A stretch of 64,000 nucleotides of DNA from QHXQ01 sp036389395 (GCA_036389395.1 DASVPY010000012.1:1-64000); one strand, 5' to 3'; shown: positions 52,303 to 60,568, counted from the stretch's first letter. Numbers and translations are program-made. Notes: a model not told the origin generated them from the letters alone.

Positions 52303-53651
52303 CGCACGACCTCCCGAAAGAGTGCGGCGAGTTGCGCGGCGTGCGCGTCGCCGTCGAAGAGCGCGCGCACCGTCTCGCGGCCGGCGCGCGCGAGTCGGCG
52401 GGCGAAGTGCGGCTCGCGCGCGAGGCGCAGCAGCGCGGCGGCTAAGGCCTGCGGGTCGTCGGGCCGGACGAGTTGCCCGTTCACGCCGTCGCGGACGACT
52501 TCGGGGATGCCGGAGACGTTCGTCGTGACGACGGGTAGGCCGCACGCCATCGCTTCGACGAGCACGTTGGGGATGCCGTCGCGGTCGCCGTCTTCGAGCA
52601 CGCGGCACGGCAGACAGAACGCGCTCGCGCGCCCGTACTCCTCGTAGAGCCGCGCCTGCGCCATCGCCCCCTCGAGCCGGACGTGCGCCGAGAGACCGAG
52701 CGCCTCGATGCGGCGGCGAATCTCCGCCTCGTGCGCGCCCGGCTCGCCGACGATGACCGCCTCGACCGCGACGCCCTGCCGGCGCAGGATGCCGCACGCC
52801 TCGACCAGCACGTCGAAGCCTTTCTTCTCGACGAGCCGGCCGACGCCGAGCGCGCGCAACTGCGTCGGCGGCGATAACGCGTGCGAGTCCTGCGTCGGTT
52901 CGTCTCGCATCGGGGCATGATCAAGCAGGCCGGTGAACTCGGCGTTCAGCCCGTGGTAGACGCAATGGACTTGGGCGCGCGGCTCGACTTGTTGGAGGTG
53001 CGCGCGGTTGGCGTCGGTGCAGGTGACGACGAAGCGCGCCGCGCGCATCTTGCGCGGGAGCAGGCCCGCGGGGTTGAGCGACTCGCAGTAGATGTCCTTG
53101 GCGTGCGCGGTGAAGGAGAAGGGCAGGCCCGTCATCAGCGACGCGAGCCACGCGACCGTCGTCGCGCCGTGACAGAAGTGCGCGTGCAGGTGGCGCACGT
53201 CTTTCGCGTCGAGCACGCGCGCCGCGACCGCCGCCGCTTGCAGGAACTCTTTCACGTAAACCTTGCGCGGGCGCAAACCGCGCCGCGCGCGCACCGATTG
53301 CGCGAGGGCTGCGGCCGCGGCGCGCACGACGCCCAGAGGCCGGCGGCGCGCGACGCGGCGCAGGCTCGGCAGAAAGTCTCTCAGGTGCAGCGCGAGCCAG
53401 CGCCGGAGCGGCGTCGCAGAGAGCGAGGTCGTCGCCGGCAGGTAGTGAGGCCGCGCCTTGATGCGCGCGACGAGGGCGTGGCTCTGCGGCTCGTCCGCCG
53501 GCTTGATGACGTAGAGCTGGAGCGGCACGCCGAGTTGTTCGAGCCGGTAAATCTCGCTCGTGATGAACAACTCGGACAGGCGCGGGTAGCCCTTCAGCAC
53601 GTAGGCCACCGTGCCACTCTTAGCTGTTGTGTCGTTGAGATTCCGAGTCAT
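52299..53651 (-). CDS. Glycosyltransferase family 4
   Basis: 450 aa GT-B enzyme: VAYVLKGYPRLSELFITSEI near the N-terminus, HLHAHFCHGATTVAWLAS, FSFTAHAKDIYCES, LRALGVGRLVEKKGFDVLVE, and the donor-binding ASAFCLPCRVLEDGDRDGIP followed by NVLVEAMACGLPVVTTNVSG. The C-terminal E-x7-E pair is intact. Sugar specificity cannot be read from sequence. A neighbouring paralogue (53667-54746) starts the same way (FPRRSETFALNELLALE), so the pair probably arose by duplication. The stop overlaps the ABC gene start by 4 bp. Confidence 0.94.
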   Translation of the reverse strand: MTRNLNDTTAKSGTVAYVLKGYPRLSELFITSEIYRLEQLGVPLQLYVIKPADEPQSHALVARIKARPHYLPATTSLSATPLRRWLALHLRDFLPSLRRVARRRPLGVVRAAAAALAQSVRARRGLRPRKVYVKEFLQAAAVAARVLDAKDVRHLHAHFCHGATTVAWLASLMTGLPFSFTAHAKDIYCESLNPAGLLPRKMRAARFVVTCTDANRAHLQQVEPRAQVHCVYHGLNAEFTGLLDHAPMRDEPTQDSHALSPPTQLRALGVGRLVEKKGFDVLVEACGILRRQGVAVEAVIVGEPGAHEAEIRRRIEALGLSAHVRLEGAMAQARLYEEYGRASAFCLPCRVLEDGDRDGIPNVLVEAMACGLPVVTTNVSGIPEVVRDGVNGQLVRPDDPQALAAALLRLAREPHFARRLARAGRETVRALFDGDAHAAQLAALFREVVR

Positions 53652-53666
53652 GCCGTTAGTCGCGCC

Positions 53667-54746
53667 TCAGCGATAGACACTCGTCAGCAGTTGATGGAAA
53701 CGGGCCGTGCAAGCGCCGACTTCGTAGTCGCGCTCGACGCGCGCGCGCGCGTTGCGACCTAACTCTGCGCGGAGCGCGGGCCGCGCGGCGAGATGTTCGA
53801 GTGCGGCCGCAAGCTCGCGCGCGTCGCCGGGCGGGACGAGCAGGCCGGTCTCCGCGTGCGCGACGGCGCAGCCGACGGCGCTGATGCTGCTGGCGACGAC
53901 GGGGCGCGCCGACGCCATCGCTTCGAGCACGACGTTGGGCAAGCCGTCGCGGTCGCCTGATGAGTCCTGCACCGAAGGCGCGACGAAGGCGTGCGCCGCG
54001 GCGTAGGCGGCGGGCAACTCTGCGTGCGTCAACGCGCCGTCGAGCGTCACCGCATCTTGCAAGCCGTGTGTCTCGATCAGGGCGGACAGACGCGCACGCT
54101 CCGGCCCTTCGCCGACGATGCGCAGGCGAAAAGGAATCTTGAGGCGCGCGGCGGCCGCGACGAGGACGTGAAAGCCTTTCTTCTCGACGAGCCGGCCGAC
54201 GGCGAGCAGGCGCAGAGGCCCTTGCGCCGGGGCGGGGCGCGGCCGGAAGCGTGCGAGATCGACGCCGTGCGGCAGCAGGTGCACGCGCGCGCCCGTGCGC
54301 GCAAACTCCTGCGCCACGTCCGTGTTGCACGCGACGACGCACGCGGCCCTTTGCGCGCGTTCGGTCAACACTGCGGGCGCGACTTTGCGCGCGTCGCGCG
54401 CGTGCGTGCTGAAGCCGTAAGGCACGCCGAGCAGCGCGGCGGCGCGCGCCGCGACCTCGGCCGGCGTGTGCGCGAAGTAGCCATGCACGCCGCCGATTGG
54501 CTGACCCGCGACGCGCGCGGCGACGTGCGCGGCCTGTTGCGCCGGACTGCCCGGCGGCAAAACTTGCACGCGCGCGCGCAATGGCTCGCAGCCCGGTTGC
54601 AGGCTGCCGTCGCCGGGCTTGGTGGCGAAGACGGCGGCGAGCGCGCCGCGCGCTTCGAGCGCGAGCAGCTCATTGAGCGCGAAGGTCTCGGAGCGGCGCG
54701 GGAAGCCGCTCACGACCAGCACGAACTGCCGCGCGCCCGCCTTCAT
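53667..54746 (-). CDS. Glycosyltransferase family 4
   Basis: 359 aa GT4: VLVVSGFPRRSETFALNELL, GVHGYFAHTPAEVAARAAAL, YGFSTHARDARKVAP, LRLLAVGRLVEKKGFHVLVA, AHAFVAPSVQDSSGDRDGLP, NVVLEAMASARPVVASSIS, GLLVPPGDARELAAAL. It is a shorter paralogue of the next gene in the operon, 15 bp away, with acceptor domain about 90 residues smaller. ATG overlaps the upstream gene's stop by 4 bp. Confidence 0.94.
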   Translation of the reverse strand: MKAGARQFVLVVSGFPRRSETFALNELLALEARGALAAVFATKPGDGSLQPGCEPLRARVQVLPPGSPAQQAAHVAARVAGQPIGGVHGYFAHTPAEVAARAAALLGVPYGFSTHARDARKVAPAVLTERAQRAACVVACNTDVAQEFARTGARVHLLPHGVDLARFRPRPAPAQGPLRLLAVGRLVEKKGFHVLVAAAARLKIPFRLRIVGEGPERARLSALIETHGLQDAVTLDGALTHAELPAAYAAAHAFVAPSVQDSSGDRDGLPNVVLEAMASARPVVASSISAVGCAVAHAETGLLVPPGDARELAAALEHLAARPALRAELGRNARARVERDYEVGACTARFHQLLTSVYR

Positions 54747-56053
54747 GCCTCCGCCCCCGGCGCGCCCAGAAGCGCACGCATGCGTTCGCGTATGCGCGGC
54801 AGCCCGTCCAGCTCGAAGGGCATGGGGCTGACGGCCGCGGGCTTGAGCGCGGCCAGCACCTTCGACATCAACACGTCGGGGCTGAGGTCTTGCGGCTCGA
54901 CGAGTTGGAAGAGTCCTTGCGCGGCGAGCAGGCGCGCGCGCAGCAGTTGCTCCTGCACAGGCTCCGCGCGCGGGACGAGGATCGCGTGGTGGCCGAAGGA
55001 GAGTAGCTCGCAGACCGTGTTGTAGCCGGCCATCGAGACGACGATGTCCGACGCGGCGTAGAGCGGCGTCAGGTCAGGCTCGAAGTCGAGGAAGGTCACG
55101 TCGGCGAGGTAGCCGTAACGCTCTTGCAGCGCGGCGCTCTGCGCGGGCGACATCTGCGGGCCGAAGACGACGGTGGTCAGCAAGGCGACGTTGCGCGGCA
55201 GCCGCGCCAGCCCTTCCAGGTAGGCTTCGATCATCTGACTGCCGTCGCCGCCGCCGCCGGTCGTCACCAGCACGCGCGGCGTGTGCTCCGTGCGCGCGGC
55301 GCGCGCGGTCGGGCGCTTGAGGTAGCCGCAGAAGTGCGTGATGCGCGCGACCGCCGCGGGGAAGTCGTACTCGCGGACGGTGTCGAAGACCGACCGCGAG
55401 CCGTAAATCCAGACCTCGTCGTAGAACTCCTCGATGATCTCGAAGCTGCGGTTGCTTTGCAGGTTGCGGCGCGTGCGCTCCGGCTCGTCGAGTATGTCGC
55501 GGACGCCGAGCACGAGCTTGGTCGGCAACTGCTTGCGGCGGAGCGCGCGCAGCGTGTCGAGCAGTTCGCCGTCCACGCCTGACGGGCGCTTGTCCACGAT
55601 CATCAAGTCCGGCTCGAAGCCGAGCACGGTGCGTTCGAGGATGGCGCTGCGCGTGCGCTTGACCTCTTCGGAACAGGCCGTGAGGAAGCGCGGCTCGTAG
55701 CGTTCGGCGGCAATGCGGTCGAGGCACGGCAGCTTGATGTAGTCCACGCCCGCGGGGATGCGGAACGAGTGGATCATCTGCGAGCCTGTGACGAGCAGGA
55801 TCGCGGCGCGCGGGTACTGCGCGCTCAACTCCTGCGCGAGCAGGAGCGTGCGGCGGATGTTGCCGAGACCGAACGTGTCGTGCGAGTAGAGCAGGATTTT
55901 GGGCGCTGCCAGACGGGCCGCGGGCAGCCGCCGCGCCGCGGGCGTGATGTCAACCGGGCGGCGCGCGCGCGGCGCGACCCGCGGCGCGGCACACAACTCG
56001 CCGCGCTCAACCGCCGGCCTGATCTGTCGAGCGTCTTGCTTCATAGCCCGCAT
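54743..56053 (-). CDS. MurG-like (GT-B) glycosyltransferase, first gene of the glycan operon
   Basis: 436 aa. Residues 1-50 are Arg/Pro/Ala-rich; the GT-B domain follows: KILLYSHDTFGLGNIRRTLL, FEPDLMIVDKRPSGVDGEL, RVLVTTGGGGDGSQMIEAYL, IVVSMAGYNTVCELLSFGHH, AILVPRAEPVQEQLLRARLL. This resembles the predicted MurG-like glycosyltransferases of actinobacterial and acidobacterial glycan loci. ATG 56053 has AGAGGTGA 9 nt upstream; a second ATG three codons in is possible. It heads the minus-strand operon that runs to 44158. Confidence 0.86.
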   Translation of the reverse strand: MRAMKQDARQIRPAVERGELCAAPRVAPRARRPVDITPAARRLPAARLAAPKILLYSHDTFGLGNIRRTLLLAQELSAQYPRAAILLVTGSQMIHSFRIPAGVDYIKLPCLDRIAAERYEPRFLTACSEEVKRTRSAILERTVLGFEPDLMIVDKRPSGVDGELLDTLRALRRKQLPTKLVLGVRDILDEPERTRRNLQSNRSFEIIEEFYDEVWIYGSRSVFDTVREYDFPAAVARITHFCGYLKRPTARAARTEHTPRVLVTTGGGGDGSQMIEAYLEGLARLPRNVALLTTVVFGPQMSPAQSAALQERYGYLADVTFLDFEPDLTPLYAASDIVVSMAGYNTVCELLSFGHHAILVPRAEPVQEQLLRARLLAAQGLFQLVEPQDLSPDVLMSKVLAALKPAAVSPMPFELDGLPRIRERMRALLGAPGAEA

Positions 56054-56559
56054 AACTCTTCGTCACCTCTCGTCCGAGGGCTTGAGCCTGCCAATGAATT
56101 AAGTCGCGCCGCGCGCCCCGTGCTCCGCGCAGACAAAACTATCCCCGGCCCGCCGGCACACATCCGGCGCGCATACGACCTGACATGAACTGCATTGCCT
56201 ACGTTAACAAGCCCCGTGCCGGTACACGCACACGACCCGCAGCACGCAAAAGCGCGGCAATCTTTTCACTCCGACGCCCGTTCCCCGCGGGCGTCGTCGC
56301 CGTCCGCTCTGCGAACTGCCTACGCCGCCGCCGCCGCCACGTACCCCTGCCAGTTATGCATAGCCTGCGTAGAGCTTGATTTGACTTGCGGTGTGAAGAC
56401 CGTGCGCGGTGTGAATGAGATAACGAGTTCGTCTCTTTGCCCAGAATGTCAACATCTCACCCAAAAATTGCTTGAGCTTCTGATCTTTTTAGGCAGCGCC
56501 ACCCGAGCCAGCACATTAAAGTTACTATTAGGACGGCCGGTGCAACGGTATAAATGTCA
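56054..56559. other. Gene-free divergent gap
   Basis: About 580 bp separate the glycan operon start from hicA. A plus-strand reading frame of 122 codons at 56195 has no ribosome site, unlikely composition and no recognisable family, so I do not call it. No clear promoter for the glycan operon, repeat or RNA gene was seen here; the right-hand end is less GC-rich and leads into the HicAB promoter. Confidence 0.5.
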
Positions 56560-56621
56560 TTGACATCGTAGTACCGTATTCAGTACCATACTTCTCGGCG
56601 GATGGGCGCGGGAGATGGTAC
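56560..56621 (+). promoter_or_regulatory. HicAB promoter and operator candidate
   Basis: TTGACA (56560-56565), 18-bp spacer, TACCAT (56584-56589). GTACCGTA and GTACCATA lie 14 bp apart (from 56571), and an inverted ATGGTAC at 56615-56621 pairs with GTACCAT. These repeats overlap the promoter and are likely binding sites for HicB or the HicAB complex. The predicted transcript start near 56596 leaves room for the GGAGAG site of ATG 56635. Confidence 0.5.
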
Positions 56622-56634
56622 TCGGAGAGAAGAT

Positions 56635-56916
56635 ATGCGTCTGGAGGACGAGATTGAAAAACTCGAAGCGGAACGAAAGAAAACGCGCTTCGCATACCTA
56701 GCACGGGTTTGTCAGGAGCACTTCGGCAATCCGAGAATTCGGGGCAGCCATCATATATTTAAAACACCTTGGCCGGGCGACCCGCGCATCAACCTTCAGG
56801 TTGAGAAAGGCTACGCCAAGCCGTACCAAGTGGATCAAGTGGTCGAAGCTCTCCGCAGGCTCCAGCAAATGCAGGAAAACAAGAAGGAGGCCGCAAAGGC
56901 CAGAGGGGGCAAGTAA
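56635..56916 (+). CDS. hicA: HicA-type mRNA interferase toxin
   Basis: 93 aa. The core is the HicA fold: FGNPRIRGSHHIFKTPWPG, then RINLQVEKGYAKPYQVDQ and VVEALRRL, with the catalytic His in GSHHIF. HicA binds and cleaves translated mRNA. An N-terminal helix rich in Glu/Lys (EDEIEKLEAERKKTR) is longer than in minimal ~60-aa HicA proteins. ATG 56635 is preferred to 56602 because GGAGAG lies 7-12 nt upstream and the promoter fits. It precedes its antitoxin by 1 bp, the usual hicA-hicB order. Confidence 0.9.
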   Translation: MRLEDEIEKLEAERKKTRFAYLARVCQEHFGNPRIRGSHHIFKTPWPGDPRINLQVEKGYAKPYQVDQVVEALRRLQQMQENKKEAAKARGGK

Positions 56917-56917
56917 C

Positions 56918-57295
56918 ATGGCGCGGAATAAAGCTACACTTCAGCAGGAGGCTAAAAACCACCGGGCCGAAGACTACCTGTATAGCGTAGTCTGGTCTGA
57001 AGAAGATCACGCATTCGTCGGGCGAGTCCTTGAATTCCCATCGCTGGCCGCTCACGGCGATACTCAAGAGGCGGCGTTACGCGAAATCCGTGAAGTAGTG
57101 GGGTACGCGCTCGAAGACTTAGAGGAAAGCGGCGAGCCCGTGCCTGTACCGCTAAGCAAGCGTAATTTTAGCGGAACTCTAAATCTCCGTATGCCGAAAC
57201 ATCTGCACCGCCAACTGGCGATTGAGGCAGAACAGCAAGGGGTGTCACTTAATCAGTGGATAAACACTAAACTTGCTACCCCGAAGGGGGTATAA
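56918..57295 (+). CDS. hicB: HicB-type antitoxin
   Basis: 125 aa: the degenerate RNase H-like HicB domain (YLYSVVWSEEDHAFVGRVLE, FPSLAAHGDTQEAALREIRE) followed by a ribbon-helix-helix DNA-binding domain (GTLNLRMPKHLHRQLAIEAE, QQGVSLNQWINTKL). It neutralises HicA and represses the operon, presumably through the GTAC repeats around 56571-56621. ATG starts directly after the hicA stop. A strong terminator hairpin follows at 57306. Confidence 0.92.
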   Translation: MARNKATLQQEAKNHRAEDYLYSVVWSEEDHAFVGRVLEFPSLAAHGDTQEAALREIREVVGYALEDLEESGEPVPVPLSKRNFSGTLNLRMPKHLHRQLAIEAEQQGVSLNQWINTKLATPKGV

Positions 57296-57305
57296 GGCTA
57301 AATCA

Positions 57306-57351
57306 AGAGACGCGAAAGCCCCGCCCTTACCAGCGGGGCTTTCGCGTCTCT
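57306..57351. terminator. Bidirectional hairpin terminator
   Basis: Perfect 19-bp stem: arms 57306-57324 (AGAGACGCGAAAGCCCCGC) and 57333-57351, 8-nt loop CCTTACCA. It lies between hicB (ends 57295) and the convergent XRE gene (ends 57387). The T-run on the plus side is short. Confidence 0.85.
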
Positions 57352-57386
57352 GCCGTTCTTAGGCTTTAACTCCAACTCAAACATCT

Positions 57387-57764
57387 TCAGCGGCGGGCGT
57401 GCTGCGGCTTGGCGGGCAGCTTCGCCGGCAGGTCTAATTCATCATCAATTAGCACGTCCACGCAGACGCCGGCCGCGCGGGCATAGGCCAGCAGCACGTG
57501 CAGGGGCGGTTCGAGCACGGCCCGCTCGTACTTCGAGATGTAGTCCCGCTCCAACTCGTCCTCGACCCCCAAACTCTTAAGCATCCCGCCTTGTGATAGT
57601 TCGAGTCCTTCCCGTATCGCTAGCAGTTTCTCAGCAAGTCGTTCCGGTCGCTTCCTCTTCTGTTTCGGCTGATTACCCTTGCTTTTAGGGACGTGTGTCC
57701 CTAAAATATGCCCGCTCTTGTTCGTCGCCAAAGATGCGCGCGGTCTTTTCTTGGCGACGCCCAT
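57387..57764 (-). CDS. XRE-type helix-turn-helix regulator
   Basis: 125 aa. An N-terminal basic tail (KKRPRASLATNKSGH, KGNQPKQKRKRPERLAEK) precedes an HTH domain: LLAIREGLELSQGGMLKSLG, DYISKYERAVLEPPLHVLLA, YARAAGVCVDVLIDDELDLP. The pattern is that of small XRE regulators common in Acidobacteria. The start (ATG 57764) is uncertain because a perfect palindrome lies inside the N-terminal coding region (57683-57706), which could be an operator upstream of a shorter gene. It is divergent from the gene at 57864. Confidence 0.82.
   Translation of the reverse strand: MGVAKKRPRASLATNKSGHILGTHVPKSKGNQPKQKRKRPERLAEKLLAIREGLELSQGGMLKSLGVEDELERDYISKYERAVLEPPLHVLLAYARAAGVCVDVLIDDELDLPAKLPAKPQHARR
57683..57706. 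promoter_or_regulatory. Perfect 10+10 palindrome inside the XRE gene
   Basis: TTTTAGGGAC (57683-57692), GTGT spacer, GTCCCTAAAA (57697-57706). It falls about 20-28 codons into the annotated reading frame. It may be an autoregulatory operator, with the true start downstream, or a small repeat insertion. Confidence 0.5.
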
Positions 57765-57863
57765 CACTCGGTTTGTGAGGGCGAGCTATACATGCCGAAC
57801 GTTGCCGATATTCAAAGATGGAGCGGGCGCATGATAGCAGACGGCCCGCCCGCGTGACATCCC

Positions 57864-58253
57864 ATGTGGGACGAAGAGTTTATTGACCTGCGCCGATTGC
57901 TGCGCGGCGACTACCTCGCGCCGCCCTACCGGCACAGAATCCTGTATGCGGGCAGCAATCAAGACTTGGTGCAAGCTCTCAGAGACGAGTTGGCGGGGGG
58001 CGATTGCTTCATAACCTACTGCCCAGCGGGCTGGCTGGCGCGCACCTTCCTAAAGAGTGACGCCGCTTACGCCGCGCTCGTCTTTGACGAGCGGCAACAG
58101 CCCGAAGGGACGGGCGCGGAGTTGGTGGCGTTCGCCCGCACGCTCGGACACCGAGAGCGCGCGCCGTCCTTCACCTTCATGCCCGCAGACAACCCTAAGC
58201 CGCTGGCGGAGACGATCCGCCGCGCACTCGCCGCGACCGACAGTCCGAATTGA
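57864..58253 (+). CDS. Protein of unknown function, possibly receiver-like fold
   Basis: 129 aa: MWDEEFIDLRRLLRGDYL, HRILYAGSNQDLVQALRDEL, GDCFITYCPAGWLARTFLKS, YAALVFDERQQPEGTGAELV, FARTLGHRERAPSFTFMPA. The alternation of strand and helix, starting with RILYAGSN and the strand YAALVFDE, recalls a response-regulator receiver domain, but it lacks the usual acidic pair near the N-terminus and a clear phosphorylation Asp. Function unknown. It is divergently transcribed from the XRE regulator and may be its target. Confidence 0.62.
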   Translation: MWDEEFIDLRRLLRGDYLAPPYRHRILYAGSNQDLVQALRDELAGGDCFITYCPAGWLARTFLKSDAAYAALVFDERQQPEGTGAELVAFARTLGHRERAPSFTFMPADNPKPLAETIRRALAATDSPN

Positions 58254-58314
58254 AGGGACTCATAACATAAGGTAGTGGGTTAGGTTCAGGTTGAGTGTGG
58301 CGGGGGGCCGGGTT

Positions 58315-58384
58315 AACACAGAGTACACAGAGGACACAGTAAAGACTCTGTGTCCTCTGTGTGCCCTCTGTGTACTCTGTGTTG
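58315..58384. repeat. Family A inverted repeat (CACAGAGG type)
   Basis: AACACAGAGTACACAGAGG..ACACAG pairs with CTGTGTCC...TACTCTGTGTT; the right arm has one extra 11-nt unit. It is followed by the same ~45-bp flank as the copy at 42052 and lies between convergent genes ending at 58253 and 58436. Confidence 0.8.
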
Positions 58385-58435
58385 AACTAAACCCTCGCCG
58401 CCCGCAACCCCAAATTGAACCACTAAACCCCGAAG

Positions 58436-60415
58436 TCATCCAGCTTGCAGGAGGCTGCGGAAGGTCGGCTCGGCGCGGAGGTCGTCGAGGCGCGGGTCGA
58501 ATTTTAGGAGCCAGGCGGCGTCGGCGCTGGGCATTTTTTGGAGCCACTCGATGGCCTCGCGTTTCGCGCCCAGACCGAGGTAGACGGTCGCCACGGCGTA
58601 GGGGTAAGGCGCGTCGCCGTCGGGCCGCTGTAGCTCGTTCAGCAGGCGCAACGCCTCGCGCCGCCGGCCCGTCACCGCGTAGACGTGACCGAGCGCCCCG
58701 GCGGCGAGCGCGCCGTGGCTGCCGGCGAGCGCGCGCGCACGCTGATACTCGGCGACGGCTTCGGCGTACAAGCCCTGCTGTTCGTAAGTCAGCCCGAGCA
58801 GGTAGTGCGCGTGGTAGAAGTCGGGGCTGAGTTCGAGCGTCCGGCGGAGTTGCTCGGCGGCCTCGCCGTAGCGGCGCGCGAAGTAGAGGCGCTCGCCGAC
58901 CGTCGTGTTGATGACGGGCGAGAGCGGGTCGAGTTCCTGCGCGCGCTTGATCTCGGTCATGGCCTCGGCGGGGCGGCCCGTCATCGCCAGGTACTCGGAG
59001 TACCAGTGGTGCGCGGTCGCGTAATTCGGGTTCAACTCGACGGCCCGCAGGTACTCGCGCTCGGCGGCCGCGTTGTCGTGCTCGCCGTAGAACTTCATCG
59101 AGGCCAAAGAGGCGTGGGCCTCCGCGAGCGTGTCGTCAAGCTCTAAGGCCTTCGTGACGGCGGCGCGGGCGCGCTCGGCGCTCTCGTCGGCGGACGAGCC
59201 GGCGAGGTGATAGTTGACGAGCAGGTTGTGTGCGTCGGCGAGGCCCGCGTAGGCGACGGCGTAGGTCGGGTCTGTCGCAATCGCCTGCTCGAAGTAGCCG
59301 ACGCTTTTGCGCAGCCCGTCCTCGTCGCGCCGGTTCCAGAAGTAACGGCCGCGCAGGTAGTCTTGATAAGCCGCGACGCTGTTCGTGTCGTGCTTGCGCA
59401 AGCGCCGCTGCTCCGCGCCGTTGAGGCGCGCGAGCAGCGCCTGCGCGACCTGCTCGGAGATCACGTCCTGCACGACGAAGATGTCGCTCAGGCCTTCGTC
59501 GAAGCTCTGCGCCCAGAGCGGGCGGCCCTGGCGCACGTCGAGCAGTTGCACGGTGACGCGGACGCGATCCGCGGCGCGCTGCACCGTGCCTTCGAGCACC
59601 GCGTCCACGCCCAACTCGCGCCCGGCCGCCAGGGTGTTCGCGTCCGCGGCGGCGTACTTGAGCACCGCGCTCGTGGGGCGGACGTTGATCTGGCGGACGT
59701 TGCTCAGCTTGGCGATGAGCGTGTCACTCATGCCAGCGCCCAAGAGGTCTTCGTTCGCGTCCGTGTTCAGAGACTTGAACGGCAGGACGGCGACGGACTT
59801 CGGCGGCCCGCCCGCGCGGCTCTCGTCTCGGGCGAGCCGCTGGTAGGTGAACAGTGCGAGGAGCAGACTCATCGCCAGACCGACGGAGACCAGCGCGAAC
59901 AGACGTGCGCGCGTGCGCCGACGGGCGGCGGGGGCGATGGCGTGCGTGCGTGTGCTCTCCGCGGCACGGTCGGTCTCATGCCGCTCTGGCTGCTCCTCCC
60001 CGTGCCCGTCCGTGTGCTCTTCTTCCACGTCAATGGTGATGCGCGAGCGCGTGCGCTGCTCGAGGATCAAGTCCGCGCCCTCGTCCGCCACCTCGCGCAC
60101 GTCCGAGACGAAGCTGTAGCCGCGCCCCGGCACGGTCACGATGTAGCGGTGCTCGCCCGCGCGCTCGCCCAGCGCCCGGCGCAGCGCCGAAATCTGTTGC
60201 GTGAGATTGTTCTCCTCGACGGACGTGTCCGGCCAGAGCCGCCGCATCAGCTCGTCCTTGGGCAGCACGCGCCCCCTGTGCTCGACCAACGCCAGCAGCG
60301 TGTCGAAGCTCTTGGACGTGAGCACGACCGTCTGCCCGTCGCGCACGAGGCGGCGCTTCAGCGGGTCGAGGCGGAACGGGCCGAACTCGTACAGGCGTTC
60401 AGTCTGTTGACTCAT
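58436..60415 (-). CDS. Winged-helix (CadC/OmpR-type) membrane regulator with TPR domain
   Basis: 659 aa. Residues 1-105 are an OmpR/CadC winged helix (YEFGPFRLDPLKRRLVRDG, TSKSFDTLLALVEHRGRVL, NLTQQISALRRALGE, YIVTVPGRGYSFV). An acidic linker and one membrane span follow (LFALVSVGLAMSLLLALF, ~178-195), then a TolB/FlgO-like domain (SVAVLPFKSLNTDANEDLLG, LGVDAVLEGTVQRAADRVRV) and TPR repeats to the end. Such one-component regulators sense something outside the membrane and bind DNA inside; they are notably numerous in Acidobacteria. ATG 60415 fits the domain start and has GGAG upstream; the extension to 60553 is repeat DNA. Confidence 0.93.
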   Translation of the reverse strand: MSQQTERLYEFGPFRLDPLKRRLVRDGQTVVLTSKSFDTLLALVEHRGRVLPKDELMRRLWPDTSVEENNLTQQISALRRALGERAGEHRYIVTVPGRGYSFVSDVREVADEGADLILEQRTRSRITIDVEEEHTDGHGEEQPERHETDRAAESTRTHAIAPAARRRTRARLFALVSVGLAMSLLLALFTYQRLARDESRAGGPPKSVAVLPFKSLNTDANEDLLGAGMSDTLIAKLSNVRQINVRPTSAVLKYAAADANTLAAGRELGVDAVLEGTVQRAADRVRVTVQLLDVRQGRPLWAQSFDEGLSDIFVVQDVISEQVAQALLARLNGAEQRRLRKHDTNSVAAYQDYLRGRYFWNRRDEDGLRKSVGYFEQAIATDPTYAVAYAGLADAHNLLVNYHLAGSSADESAERARAAVTKALELDDTLAEAHASLASMKFYGEHDNAAAEREYLRAVELNPNYATAHHWYSEYLAMTGRPAEAMTEIKRAQELDPLSPVINTTVGERLYFARRYGEAAEQLRRTLELSPDFYHAHYLLGLTYEQQGLYAEAVAEYQRARALAGSHGALAAGALGHVYAVTGRRREALRLLNELQRPDGDAPYPYAVATVYLGLGAKREAIEWLQKMPSADAAWLLKFDPRLDDLRAEPTFRSLLQAG

Positions 60416-60471
60416 AACACTTCTCCGCGGGGCGGAAAGAATTAACGCGCAGTGGCCTGGTTTCAGTCCGT

Positions 60472-60568
60472 CTCTGTGCCCCCTCTGTGCCCTCTGTGTC
60501 TGCGGTGGTGAATCTTCTCTGAGCGGCATGCACCACAGAGGCACAGAGGGCACAGAGGATGCACGGAG
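60472..60568. repeat. Family A inverted repeat (CACAGAGG type)
   Basis: CTCTGTGCCCCCTCTGTGCC-type left arm and GGCACAGAGGGCACAGAGG-type right arm around a ~25-nt centre (GGTGGTG...CACCAC pairs at the tip). It lies in the 292-bp divergent gap 60416-60707; the rest of that gap shows nothing definite. Confidence 0.75.

Noticed and set aside
56195..56563. 122-codon plus-strand ORF in the divergent gap
   Set aside because: No ribosome site, mixed composition, and it runs into the HicAB promoter region.
57864..58253. Response regulator receiver domain
   Set aside because: Fold pattern is suggestive, but the conserved acidic pair and phospho-acceptor Asp are not clearly present, so it is left as unknown.
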